From NCBI GenBank assembly GCA_009599575.1, contig VWND01000013.1:248001-312000 (forward strand): a DNA stretch of 64,000 nucleotides. The letters run 5' to 3'. This stretch comes from Blumeriella jaapii (lineage: Eukaryota; Ascomycota; Leotiomycetes; Helotiales; Drepanopezizaceae). Shown here in pieces: positions 34,055 through 45,807 of this stretch. Made by a program: the position numbers and the translations under genes. Positions within the stretch are counted from its first letter, which is position 1. The number at the start of each line of letters is the position of its first letter. Under the pieces are notes generated by a model. The model did no database searches, had not been told where the DNA came from, and saw only the letters and a program-made list of their open reading frames with translations.

Positions 34055-35289
34055 GATGAACTTGCTGTTAGCCTCCTAAACTTGACTAGGTGAAATGGAA
34101 GAATCTTACGAACTAATTTCTAGTCGTCATCTGATGATGCTGATGCGTTATGGTATGAATGCTCCTGAAGACCCACCTTACGCGTTGGTGTGGTTTTGCC
34201 TTAGCCAACTTCAACTCGATTTTTTCTGCCTACGCAAGCTGATCTTCAAGCGTTAGACCATTGACTAGAATGACTTGCGCTATTCAACTCACAGATCGAG
34301 AAACGTGTGCACACAAAGCGGTGGAATTCATACATCGAGTCCAAACACTTATCTTACATACTCTACAGAGATCGAGATATCGCTTCCAAACACACCTATC
34401 GTTTACTCTACACACAATTGCTATTCCTTCGAATCATGTCCCGGCTTTACCACCCCATTGCTCCTCGCACGCAAGCGACACTCCTCGCTTTCGACCCACC
34501 CCCAGCGCCTCCAGCCTAGTAACCAGAATCACCAAAGACGCTACACTGCGGCGTAGGATCGGCGTATCCTACGCAAGCCCTTGACAATTCATACGTCAGT
34601 ATAATGAGAATATCATTTCAGACGTTCGTGAAGTGGTGATGCATTCTCTTCTCAGTAGATAGACACTTCTACGGTTAGTACGGGACATGTCGTCGCACCG
34701 ACCAATCAGATGCCTCTCTCAGGACTGGAGGCTCTGCTTACGCGTCTGGCTAGCGCTGTAGGTCAACGGGGGGGCTGGGAGGCACTAATGGGGCCCTACG
34801 CCTTACGCCTGGCTCCAGGCGAAGCGCCAACTGCCGGATCCTCGGTGGGCTATTTTCAACTTCGGGTTTCAAGCGGCCGGGCCAGACAGGAGACGACCGG
34901 GCCGCGCGGATGCTCCCGCGCCCCACAGCTCTAGAAAAGGGCGTGAATCGACCGTGGTTATCGCGTGTTCTCGAACTGCATCATCAACATCACCAGAGCG
35001 CGGCGAATTTGGCGCGGTGGTGGAGTAGAGGGTGAAAGTGAACGCACGTGAGTAGATGGGATGTTGTTTGTGTACACATCATTAAGCGAAGATCAAAGGA
35101 GGTTGCCAGGAGTCTGCCGCATTGTGGCATCAGCCAGCACCATCCAAATTTGCAACATTACGTAAGTGTCACTCGACTACCTGAGACTTAACTTCTCTGC
35201 CTTTCAAACTCCTAAAATCGAGCTGTTCAATCGATTTTTACAACATCTGAGTGTCATTAGCCCGTGCCATTCAGGCCCAACAGCCCGAC
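34055..35289. other. Intergenic region without a recognised gene
   Basis: Plus-strand frames at 34261-34584 have some protein-like composition but no start context, splice structure or domain I can defend. A GC-rich island at about 34700-34935 sits within AT-richer flanks and may be a relict. Confidence 0.35.
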
Positions 35290-36300
35290 GAGCGGCATGT
35301 GTTTTTCCACGGGGGCTAGTTAGATCCCCAGCCACCGGCTTATCATTTTTCTGGCTCAGCGAGCGAGCGAGCTAGTAGCCTTACGACGCAATTAACCTTA
35401 AAGCTATTTTCAACTATCGGCTTATATTTCTCCAGCTAAGCACATCAACGAGCTACAGCTTTATTACGCAATCAAGCTTGAACATATTTTCAAATATCGG
35501 CTTATATTTTTCCAGCTAAGCAAATAAGCATATAAGCGAGCTAACAGCTTTACTACGCAATCAAGCTTGAAGATATTTTCAACTATTGGCTTATTATTTT
35601 TCCAGCTAAGCAAATAAGCATATAAGCGAGCTAACAGCTTTATTACGCAATCAAGCTTGAACATGTTTTTCAATCACCGACTTAACATTTTTTCCAGCTA
35701 AGCAAATAAACATATAAGCGAGCTACCAACTTTATTACGCAATCAAGCCCAAAGCCATTCTCAATCACCGGTTTATCATTTTTCCCAGCTAAGCGAGCTA
35801 AAAAAAAATAATTACGCAATCAAGCTTACAGCCATTTCCAACTATCAATTATAGTTATTTATCCAGCTACGCAGTCGAGCGAGCTAAAAGCCTTACGACG
35901 CTCTACCATAATACAACACTAAACAAACTTTCAATCATCAGCTTATTATTCTCCAGCTAAGCAGACAAACGAGCTACAGCTCCAATACGCAATCCAGCTC
36001 AAAGCCATTCCCCGTCCCCGACTTATTATGTTCTCCAGCTAAGCAGACAAACGAGCTACAGCTCCAATACGCAATCCCGCTCAAAGCCATTCCCCGTCCC
36101 CGGCTTCTTATTATTCTCCAGCTAAGCAGATAAACGAGCTACAGCTCCGATACGCAATCCAGCTCAAAGCCATTCCCCGTCCCCGGCTTCTTATTACTCT
36201 CCAGCTAAGCAGACAAACGAGCTACAGCTCCAATACGCAATCCCGCTCAAAGCCATTCCCAACGATCGGCTTCTTGTTTGGTTCCAGCTAAGCACGACGC
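35290..36300 (+). repeat. 80-92 bp tandem repeat, about 12 copies
   Basis: Each unit contains TCCAGCTAAGCA, (A/C)CGAGCT, ACGCAATC(A/C)AGCTT or its variant, and a CGGCTTAT(C/T)ATT block. Copies recur near 35342, 35433, 35513, 35602, 35694, 35787, 35869, 35953, 36036, 36118, 36203 and 36287. Left copies are AT-richer; right copies are GC-richer and more alike, suggesting recent spread on the right. Confidence 0.85.
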
Positions 36301-37120
36301 GGTATATCTACCTAAGGTATGCATACCATACCACACCGTGTTCTCCACGCGGCTCTTCCCCGCCACCGATCGATCCACCATCCTTCCTCCTTCTCTTCCG
36401 GACGAGCGAGCGAGCGAGGCCGCCGTTTCAGCCCGACCGGTCGCCTTCTGGAGGCCGGGCGCGCGGCACGTGGGTTGCGTGCTCGCTGCGAGCTTAGCTT
36501 TGCCTTGGGGCTTGCGGCTCTCGGGCGGGAGCGGGTTGGAGACATGAGGGGGGGCTGGGCGAAGGGAGGGAGGAGGGAGGAGGAAGGAAGGAGGGAGGGA
36601 GGGCTTGGGAAGCGTGGTGGGGATTGCGAGATGGGAGAGGGAGGTGTTGGCGGCTGGGTGGGTAGGTGGGTGCCGAGGGCGAGGGAGGTGTGGTGGTGGG
36701 AATGGGGATGGGGATGGGGATGGGGGAAGAGGAGAGAGATATCGGTTTGGTTGGTTGATGGGGGTTGCTGTGGGAGGTAAGTGTAGGTAGGTAAGTGTAG
36801 GTAGGTATGTAAGTGTAGGCAGGCAGGTGTAAGATCACCACAATTTCGAAGTCGGTGAGTCAGACACGCGAAAGCGTATTCAAAGCAAGATCTCGATGTG
36901 AAGACTTGATTGTTACACATTCGCATTAATCGCCGCCGGTGATATCTCCCAGTCTTCCTCCGTCGCTCCGTCTTTTGGGAATGAACATGACCATGCCCAC
37001 AGCCACGGAAGACAGGGGACTGCAGTGCTCCGTTCTGTTATTACGAAGATCGGAAGAGAGATGCCATGGAAAGGGATGGTATGGTCGAGCATCATAAGTC
37101 TCCGCTCGTGTCTCGAGTCG

Positions 37121-37315
37121 CTCTATATCTATATGAAGACCATAATTCAATTCAGAAAGAAAAGAGAACTCGGAATGCTCTAGAGAAACATATCCCTGGC
37201 CTTCGCGTCGCCAATCGTTCTATATCTATGTGAAGACCATCATTCAATTCAGAAAGAAAAGAAAACTCGGAATGCTCCAGAGAAAGATATCCCTGGCCTG
37301 CACCCACGTCAGTCT
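37121..37315 (+). repeat. Tandem duplication of a 96-bp segment
   Basis: Two copies begin CTATATCTAT(A/G)TGAAGACCAT at about 37123 and 37219 and continue ATTCAATTCAGAAAGAAAAG, then AACTCGGAATGCTC and ATATCCCTGGCC. They differ at only a few sites, so the duplication is recent. Confidence 0.8.
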
Positions 37316-37860
37316 CAGTTCACGTCTGTACAGTACCACCATCATCAAGCAAGCAAGCAAGCAAGCAAAAGCTGACCCAAAGGCCGTCCCTCAAGCAGAT
37401 CTGATTCCCCAGTATCACTCACCACAACCACTCCCCGTCAATCCGTTCCATCGACCTCCCGTCATCTCACCCAGGGAAAACTCTCCTTCGCGCGTGCCGT
37501 GCTCTGCGGCCTCGAGAAACCTCTTTCTGGGCTCTTCTTTTCAGGGAATGTGGGTATGTGGAGTACGCGCGGTGCGGGATCCGTAGTAGCAGCGGATCTT
37601 GGGGACTTGTTTACTTTTACTTGCGCGGTCGATCTCGGAGATACAAAGACACACATGTACGTATACGAAAAGGGTGAAAAAAAAATTTTTTTTATAGGAT
37701 TTTAGAAAAAGGGATTGAAAGACTTGGGAAAGGTGTGGGATTGAACTGGGTTGGAATGGAATGGAATGGAATGAAAGTAAAAAGGGTGTTGAATAAAAGT
37801 AGAAAGGTTGATGTACATACACAGCTACTTCTGGCTGGTGATACTTACTGTCGGTTACAA

Positions 37861-37888
37861 GGGGGGGGGGGGGGGGGGGGGGGGGGGG
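37861..37888 (+). repeat. Poly-G tract (28 nt)
   Basis: An uninterrupted G run. Its exact length in the molecule is uncertain because such runs are error-prone in any assembly. Confidence 0.8.
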
Positions 37889-38509
37889 TGAGTGTTGATA
37901 AAACAAAGCACGTGTCAAGCACGTGGTCTCGCCAATGCTCCTTTGCATACTGTACCGTGGAGTACAATCTGTACAGCACTGTAGAATAGCTCGCTCCCCA
38001 GACCAGACCACAACCAAATACGGCTGCATTGCAATACCATTATTTGGCCGGTCTACCCCCCCTCCCCTGTGACACCGACAGTGAGACACGTCTAGCTATC
38101 TATCTAGGTTGCAGACGCAGGCCGTTTGCAATGCATTTGGGATTCTCGATATCACGTGCTAAACACGTGTCCTCCATCCTACCGTCTCCCTAGGTAGCCT
38201 ACACCGTGCTTCTCCTCATCGAAGGCTTCGGCTACAGGGGAGAGCTTCCGGATCGGGATGCAGAGGTGGAGTCTCGAGCGCGGTGGACGATGTAGGCAGG
38301 TCGGTATTGTGGGTGTCCATCTAGCCGATCTGATAAGTCGATGAAAGACTCTTGGGAGGAAGGACGGAAGGAAGGAAGGGCGGAGATGGCGGAGATGGTG
38401 GAGATGGCGGAGAGGCCGTCTCTCTCCCCGGGATGGAATGGCTGGGTGGGTAAGAGGGGACCAGCGAGAGCTAGCTTGTTTGCTGGTCTCGAGTTCACCG
38501 CGTGTGTTT

Positions 38510-38770
38510 TGTGTGTGTGTGTATATATATCTGTTGACTCTAAGAATGTATATAGATACATATATAGATATATATATATATGTATGTCTGTGTAACTCTA
38601 AGAATGTATGTATATGTGTATATGTGTATATGTGTATATGTGTATATGTGTATATGTGTATATGTGTGTATATGTGTATATGTGTATATGTGTATATGTG
38701 TATATGTGTATATGTGTATATGTGTATATGTGTATATGTGTATATGTGAATATGTGCATGTGTGTGTATA
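38510..38770 (+). repeat. (GTGTAT)n / (AT)n microsatellite
   Basis: A tract of TATATGTGTATATGTG hexamer-type repeats over about 150 bp, with AT dinucleotides at its left. Both strands stay open as MCICVY and HIYTYT peptides, which are artefacts of the repeat. Confidence 0.9.
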
Positions 38771-39421
38771 CACAGTACAGTACATACAGTGCATGCTATG
38801 TGATATCATACAGTCACACACCATTACGGTATCATAAGGTCTCGTAAGCAGATAATGCGTCAGCATGATAATCCACTCCGTAAAACCAGCGGCAGCATTT
38901 GTTGATATACGGGCAATTCGATCGGCCTGGTACCGTACCAGGAACGGGTACCGTCCGTCCGTACTGTGTAACCCGAGGAGGATAAATGCTGAAGGATGCA
39001 CGATACGATACACGATGAACGAGAAACGATCAAGACTCACCCAGCCAGCCAGTCGGCAGGGAGGTTTCGTGATCATCGCTCACGTCGACGAATCCCACCG
39101 ACTGTACAGACCGACTGTACAGACCGACCTACAGTCCCCTCCTGTACACACAGCTCGTGGTTCGGTCTCTCGAGACCTCGAGCCCTCCCCTCGTTCCTCG
39201 ATACTTCGACCGCGTCCCCGCGTTTCTGCACGTCACGTGCCGACCGTGTCTGGTCGGAGGCCGTCTATTGCCGGCCTCAACTCGAACTCGAACTCGAGAA
39301 GCTCGCGCTCACTGACATCGCGACCGTGGAAGCAAGAGAGAAAGCCAGTGTCGACGATCTTACCACTGACCAGCAATCTCTTGGTAGCGATTCCACCACC
39401 CACCCGCGGACACGCAACACG

Positions 39422-39805
39422 ATGCAGTCCATCGCGCCAGCTCCCCATCATTCCCAGAACCAGGTATGTGCTCTCTTTCTCGGCATCAAATCGACGTCCC
39501 AAATTCTTGACCTCCTCCTCCTCCTCCTCCTCCTTCTTCTCTCTTTTCCTCTTCGTCTTCCTCCTTTTCCATTGCGCTCGCAGTCCGACGACGGCGAGAG
39601 AGAAGGCGTGTGACAATCCTCCCCATACGTCTCGTGCTGACTCACCCGCACAGGACATGAGCGCTGATAATGGTTGCTCCCCTCCCTCCCCCCATCTCCC
39701 CCGCTCGACGTCTCCGACGCTTCTTGCTGACATGATGCTCGCGCCGTCGCCAGATATCCGAGCCCAGCTGGTCGCCGCCGGTTTGAACCTCACCTCGCCC
39801 AGTCC

Positions 39806-39838
<33 letters not shown>

Positions 39839-40942
39839 GCTGCCGCCGCCGCCACAGCAGCCCTTTGCCCACCAAGGGCCGCCTCATGGCTACGGCGACG
39901 TGCACCACTCGAGCAGCGCCTCGCCGCACGACCAGAACATCGACCCTGCCATTGGCGGCCCCAGCGAGATGAACATGAGCTCCGGCGGCCACGACAACGA
40001 CAGCGGCGGCGACAACGGCCTGGCGGACGGGCGGAGGGGATCGAAGCGTGGGCTCGCGCAGTCGAAACGCGCCGCGCAGAACAGAGCCGCCCAGGTACGT
40101 CTGGGTTTTCGTTTGCGTCGGGGAGGGGGGGGTGGGTTGCTGTTCTTTTCCTTCGTTTTGCGCGGTGGGCAGAAAATGCGCATGTTCACGACGTCGCTTG
40201 ACGACACGTTAAACTTTGCTGGAGACGAGACCCCCCGACACCGTCCTGCTTTGTCAATTCTCATGTCATCAACCTTCGCTCGCTCGCTCCATCACCAGCT
40301 TACGTAACCGGGCCTCGATTACTTGCCCTCCCTCTCCCTCTCGCTCTCTTTACCCTTCTCTCGACCTTTCTCTCTACCTTTCTCTCGACCTCTCTCTCGA
40401 CCTCTTTCTTCTCTCTCTCTCTCCCCCCCCCCCCCCTCCCTCTCTCTCTCTCCGCAAACCCAACTAACACTGCCACCACCCCACAGCGAGCATTCCGCCA
40501 GCGGAAAGAAGGCTACATCAAGAAACTCGAGGAGCAGGTTCGCGACATGCATGCCCTGGAGGAGAACTTCAAGGCCATCCAGGAAGAGAACTATTCCCTG
40601 CGCGAGTACATCATCCACCTGCAGTCGCGCCTCATCGAGTCGCAGGGCGAGTACCCGCAGCCTCCCGCCAACGTGAACCTGCACCACCCGCGCGAACCCA
40701 TCCCGCAGCAGCCGCCGCCGCCGCAGCCGCGGCACGACGGCGCGCCCATGGCTCCCATGACGCTGCAGGCGAGCGCGGCCAGGGGCATCGCCGTCGCCGG
40801 TTTGCAGAGTGACAAGCACGCGCTCGCGGCGTCGGAGGAGCAGGCTGCGTACGAGGACGGCAAGCATTTCAAGCGTGGAGACGACGAGGCCGCGGATGAG
40901 GAGATGAGGGCGCAGCTGCAAGCGGATGGCTTACCTCTCTAG
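39422..40942 (+). CDS. kapC: bZIP transcription factor, KapC/AP-1-like
   Basis: A nuclear DNA-binding regulator. Exons 39422-39463, 39654-40094 and 40487-40942 give 312 residues. Exon 1 encodes only MQSIAPAPHHSQNQ, resembling the KapC N-terminus. The second intron (392 nt, CAACTAACAC branch) splits the basic region between NRAAQ and RAFRQRKEGYIKKLEEQV. That basic region has the N-x7-R signature and is followed by a leucine-zipper-like helix ending ENYSLREYIIHLQSRLIESQGE, which is diagnostic of KapC. A polyglutamine stretch (about 11 residues) and a Pro-rich segment lie in exon 2. Both introns are unusually long for this window and contain simple pyrimidine repeats. The C-terminal half is low-complexity. 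The role in stress or development is inferred from the family only. Confidence 0.9.
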
Positions 40943-41863
40943 AGAGAAGTCTGCGCTGCTCTGGGCATCGGCGTTTTTGGGGAGGGGGGGGGGGTGATCG
41001 GTTGGCGTTTGGGGAATTGGGGATGGGCCATGCATGGGCGGCACATTGGCGTTGTGCTTTTTTTGTGCAGGGAGGGCTATTTCATGATCACGGCGAGGCG
41101 GATGGATGAATGGATGGATGGCTAGGTATGGAAATCTGAGCTTCATACAGAGTGTATGCTATCGTTCAAGATCTCGTCTCTTGTTCGGTATACATCCATC
41201 CCTCTTTTTTCCACCCCGCTTCTGCTAGGCGAGGGACAAATCAGACACGACCTACCTCTTTGCCTCCTGCTTCTCTGCTTCTCTGCTTCTCTGGCTTCTC
41301 TGCTCTCTCTGCTTCTCTGCTCTCTTTCTCTGCTTCTCTGCTTCTCTGCTTCTCTGCTTCTCTGCTTCTCTGCTTCTCTGCTTTCTCTGCTTCTCTGCTT
41401 CTCTGCTTCTCTGCTTCTCTGCTTTCTCTTCTCTGCTTCTCTGCTTCTCTGCTTCTCTGCTTCTCTGCTTCTCTGCTTCTCTGCTTCTCTGCTTCTCTGC
41501 TTCTCTGCTTCTCTGCTTCTCTGCTTCTCTGCTTCTCTGCTCTCTCTCTCTTCTTTCTCTGCTTCCCCTGCTTCCCCTGCTTCTCCTCTCCTTTCCTTTC
41601 CTTTCCTTCCCACTCCTCTCTCTTCCCAACTTCCCCCCCCCCTCCCCCTCCCCTGTCCTCTCCTCTCCTCTCCTCCCCCTCCCCTCCTCTCCTCTCCTCT
41701 CCTCTCCTCTCCTCTCCTCTCCTCTCCTCTCCTCTCCTCTCCTCTCCTCTCCTCTCCTCTCCTCTCCTCTCCTCTCCTCTCCTCTCCTCTCCTCTCCTCT
41801 CCTCCACAAACAAAAAAAAACGAACGAATTACGAAACGAAAAAAAAGAAAAAAAAAGAAAGAA

Positions 41864-41895
<32 letters not shown>

Positions 41896-41927
41896 AAAGA
41901 AAGAAAGAAAGAAAAGAAAGAAAAGAA

Positions 41928-41960
<33 letters not shown>

Positions 41961-42455
41961 AAAAAGATGAATGGAAACAGTGCAGTGCACTTTTCGAACC
42001 CTTCCTGAGCCGACCCGCCCTCTTGCAACTCCTGCGCTTGCAGTATCGACTGCTGTGGGCTGTGAGCTGTGGGCCGTGAGCTGTGCGCTGTTGAGCCGTG
42101 AGCCGTGAGCTGTGCGCAGTGAGCTGTGTGCTGTTGAGCTGTGGGCTATGAGCTGTGGGCTGTGTGCTGTGGGCTGTGAGCTGTTGAGCTGTTGAGCTGT
42201 GAGCTGTTGAGCTGTGAGCTGTTGAGCTGTGAGCTATGAGCTGTGAGCTGTGAGCTGTTTGCATCCACGGCCCGCCAGCTAGCGAGGTAGGTAGGTAGGT
42301 AGGTAGGTAGGTAGGTAGGTAGGTAGGTAGGTAGGTAGGTAGGTACCTATGAAATTCGATGTTTGGATTAGATATTTGAATCCGGAGTATATATCATATC
42401 ATATGCCGTGCTAGCCAACTGTGATCTGCTTTATCTCCCCCCCCCCCCCCCCCCC
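40943..42455. repeat. Dense cluster of unrelated microsatellites between kapC and arp5
   Basis: In order: (CTTCTCTG)n at about 41262-41540; (CTCTC/CTCCT)n at 41655-41802; a GAAA/AAAG tract at 41838-41965; GAGCTGTG-type repeats at 42055-42260; (GTAG)n at 42283-42345; and a C run at 42437-42456. The first two are all-pyrimidine and the third all-purine on the same strand. No gene is supported; the long open frames here are repeat artefacts. Confidence 0.85.
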
Positions 42456-44874
42456 TTACGAATACGCATTCCCCAACTCGTGCTCCTTCAAGTACTCCGC
42501 CCCCTTCTCCGTGTACTCCTCCCTCGTCACCGCCCCCCTCACCCGCCTCTCGCTCGCCGCCCACCCCGCGGCGCCCCTCCAGGCATCCAGCACGGCGTCC
42601 TTCGCGCGCCGCACGCGCACCTCCGCCTCGCTGGGCAGGTACGCTCGCAGGCCCTCCCGGACGCGCTCGTCAAAGTTCGCGAACAAGCTGCTGCCCCCCG
42701 TCAGGAAGATGTCCTGGAGAAAGGCCTCGGAGCCGGCCAGGCCCGCGAGCCGCTGCGTCAGGATGTCGGCCGCGATCTCGACGACGCCCGCCTGGTCCAG
42801 GCCTGCGATGCCCGGTTGGAAGAAGACCTCCGGGACCCGGATGCGCTCGACATTCAGGTGCAGCTGGTGTGCCTGCTGCTGCGACTGCGGGTCGAAGGGC
42901 CGCGGCCCGCGTGCGAACGCGTGCAACAGCGACTTGGTCCAGTCCGTCTGCGCGTCGAGCGTGTGCTGGTCCGTGAACTCCGGGTCGTACGCCAGCAGCT
43001 CGCGCTCGAGGCCCTTCAGCGTGGCGCCCAGGTCCTCCTCCTCGTCGTCGTCGCTGCCGTCGCCGACGGCGATCTGTCGGTACACGCCCCAGTCGTCGTC
43101 GTTGGCCCCGAAGTTGTCGTCGTCGTTGCCGCGCCGGCGTTTCTTCGTCGGTTGGTCCGAGGCGAGGTTGGCGATCGACTTCATGCGTATCTGAGATGCT
43201 AACGACTTCCGGTTGCCGAGGTCGGCCTTGAGGCGGTCGCGGTCCTTGATCCGCTGTAGGAGGGCCGTACGCGCGTTTCGCCGCCCAAGAAGCCAGCCTT
43301 CGAGATCAGTGTCTCGCTTCTCGTCGTCGAGACGCTGCTCTTCTGCGATCCTCGCCTTCTCCTTCTCTTTCTCGGCTTTGGCACGAGCCCTCGCTTCATG
43401 GTTGGACTTCATGAGCCGTTGATGTCGCTTCTGCTTGAGACTCGCTTCGTCCAGCTGGTCGTCTGCGATTTCCAACAGGGAGAAGTCGGGCTCTTCGGCT
43501 TCTTCTTCGATATCAGGACCGCCGACGTCCTTGGTGCGTGCTTTCCGGATGGACTTGTCGAGTTCTTTGATGATCTTATCGAGGGCAGCTTCATCCTTAA
43601 GCTCTTCGCCTTCCAGGAGACGCTTGACCTCTTTCTTGGTCTGCTCGGCGAGTTGCTCTTTGAGGTGCTTGTAGTAGTCCAGTTCTTGCTCTTTGCGGAC
43701 CAGTTTCTCTAGACGAGACTTCGCGGCTTGTTCCTGAAGACGCCTGCCGCTCTCTTTCCGCTTTTCCGCGATGCGAGCTAATTCTTCCTCGCTCTTTTGA
43801 ACGACGATCTCCTCGGTATAGGGGTACTGAATGACGTGGTCTCTGTCCTCCAGACCCGTCCAGTCCAGATAGGTCTTCAGCTCTTGATCGTAGTCCTGAG
43901 ACACGTAACAATGTTCCCTGAGCATGTACTCGGTTTGAGAAGCGTTCAGCTTGCCAGGAAGGCAGGGTATTTGAGTCGGAGAAGCTTGAGGAGGTACTCT
44001 GCACTCTGAGATCCGCCCCAGTTGAGACGACTTGACTGGCTGAGTATGGCTTTGGAGTTCATGACTGGAATGACATGTGTAGCGCTATGAGAGGCGGATA
44101 CCACGAGGCCTGTCTTGCCGCCATTGTAGTCGTAAGAGAAGAGAGAGTCGATGCCATATGCTAGCGAGGGGGCCGAGTACGCCTCAAAGATGATCTCGGT
44201 CATGCCTGGGCAATTTCAGTATAAGACGCTACGTAGATCAACCTTTACCGTGATACTAGATCAGAGAGAGGACAAACTCACTCTTCCTCGAATACGGCAG
44301 ATTGGCCACAGCCTCCGTCATCACAATCGGCACATCGACCCCATTCTGCCCATCCACGCCCAGCTTGATGAACACATAGTCCAGCACATTCTCCATCACG
44401 TCCCAGTTGCTCACAATGCCGCTGCCGGCCTCGAACGCGTTCCGCAGGTGGCCCCGCGCCGTCGTGTCGGCGTAGACATCCGCGCCGACGAAGGAGTAGG
44501 TCCGGCCCAGCTTACGATCGCGGTAGCGGGAGTAGATGGGAATGAGATTCAGGCGGGGCGAGGAGTCGAAGGACCAGCCTGCCCTGGTCGCGGAGGAGCC
44601 TGTAGAGGGCGCTGTTAGCTATCTGTCTGTGATTCACTGTATGCGCGCGGTGCTGGTCGAGGAGAGGGCTTCAACAGGTACCATTGTCTATCACGATTGC
44701 AGCGCCCGGCGACCCAGACGATTTGGCCTGGCGGTAGCCGTCTCGCTGGGTCTCGACGAAGCCTTCGAAATGCGCTTCGCGCGGCGCGTAGAGGTGTGGT
44801 GGTGGGATGGCATTTTCGGGCTCGGAAGCTAGGGCTGGAGCTGGAGCTTCGGGGTTTGTTGCTGAGGGCGCCAT
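42456..44874 (-). CDS. arp5: Actin-related protein Arp5 (INO80 complex), with a one-base frame break
   Basis: A nuclear Arp that, with Ies6, couples INO80 ATPase activity to nucleosome sliding. Exons are 44682-44874, 44282-44599 and 42456-44205. They join at IVIDNGSSATRAGWSFDSSP and LPYSRKSMTEIIFEAYSAPS, both classical actin-fold segments. FSYDYNGGKTGLVV follows. The frame ending in LKYPAF and the frame beginning PGKLNASQ are offset by one base near 43957-43968. Allowing for that, the length is about 753, close to yeast Arp5 (755). The middle is the long charged Arp5 insertion (ARIAEKRKESGRRLQEQAA onward, coiled coil). The C-terminus carries the final nucleotide-site motif DIFLTGGSSLFANF. No splice sites can explain the offset, so it is a real indel or a consensus error. 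Confidence 0.88.
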
Positions 44875-45209
44875 TGTTGCGTCTGAGAGAGTGATGTGAC
44901 AGTGGTGGTCATTTCATGGTGGAGGTTGGATTTGGGATTTGGGATGTGATCTATGATCAAGGTTGTGGCTCTTGCGAACGCTCGAGAGCTGAACGCAATT
45001 GTTTCCCATGGCGAGGCTGAGGTCGGCGATCTCCATCCCCAGCGCAAGGCTGATGATGGATGAGTGTGATGAGGGCTGACAAACTTCACTTTGTACGACA
45101 TGCAACTGAACTGCACTAATTGATGGCTCATAATTTTCGTTGATGCCATTTCTCTCTATTGCATGTTTAGGAGTCTCTACAAGACCTTGTCACCAAATCT
45201 TCAACGCCG

Positions 45210-45692
45210 TCATTCTTCTCCAGCCTTCACTCCAGACCTCATTCGCAGCCGACCTAAGCACTAGGAGGGATCCTGGAGAGAATCCGTTGCTTCGAGACAT
45301 CAGATCCGACCTACTGGAGCAGCTACAGAGACTTACCTTCGAGGTGAAAGAGAACATTCGACTGATAGTTCTTGAACATCTGCGCAACCAGCTCGACGTT
45401 CATGTTTTGGATGTTGATTTCCTATACACTTTTCAGCATCGTTTCCCACAGCCGACGAGGAGTCAACGGCAACGTACTTGAAGGCTCTTGTTCAGCAGCA
45501 TGATGGCTTCGTTGAGTTTCTCCTGTCGGACATCAGTAGTGGTCTGCTGGGGCGGAAGAGATGTGTGGTTTCATACCACGTTGGTGATGATCCGACCAAG
45601 CAGCAGGTTCTGCTGATGCTCATGGGGGCTTTCCTATTTCAGAAGTTAGAGTGAGATACTTGTGACCGTCACACTAGAACTGATCTTACCAT
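45210..45692 (-). CDS. dad4: DASH complex subunit Dad4
   Basis: A small outer-kinetochore protein of the DASH/Dam1 ring that holds microtubules. Five exons: 45690-45692, 45577-45633, 45478-45522, 45337-45421 and 45210-45253. They give 77 residues with introns of 56, 54, 56 and 83 nt, all GT-AG, and every phase agrees. The first coding exon is just the ATG, directly followed by GTAAGA. Conserved Dad4 segments are [34 protein letters not shown] and [20 protein letters not shown], with SNVLFHLE after them. The last 14 residues are unlike other Dad4 tails. If the final intron were retained, the protein would end at about 66 residues. It lies head-to-tail upstream of arp5, 335 bp from its start. 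The gene is too fragmented to appear as an open frame. Confidence 0.88.
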
Positions 45693-45807
45693 CTTGAGTG
45701 CTCGAAGTGTTGCCGTCGCGTAAATTGTCGCGTCGAGCTTAAGCGGCAACAGGAGGCATAAACAGGATCACGTGCAGTCATCTATAGCTTCTAATCGTAT
45801 TGGGAAG

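Larger units (their letters stand above)
36301..39421. other. Simple-repeat-rich intergenic region upstream of kapC
   Basis: It holds a GGGA/GGAT purine tract at 36545-36770, GTAGGTAA repeats at 36780-36830, a TGGAATGGAA run at 37745-37770 and other simple sequence. Conserved gene content is absent. The last several hundred bases (GTACCGTCCGTCC, CTGTACAGACCGA repeats) are probably the kapC promoter and leader. Confidence 0.5.

Noticed and set aside
36312..36926. 204-codon minus-strand frame, Pro/His-rich
   Set aside because: Low-complexity reading of a purine tract and GTAGGTAA repeats; no homology-like segment.
38865..40307. 480-codon continuous frame reading into kapC
   Set aside because: It fuses promoter and intron sequence with kapC exon 2; the spliced model gives the KapC N-terminus and an intact bZIP.
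41143..42264. Frames of 190-373 codons (RRGEE/REAEKQ and LLCFSAS types)
   Set aside because: Produced by CTTCTCTG, CTCCT and GAAA repeats on both strands; no unique sequence.
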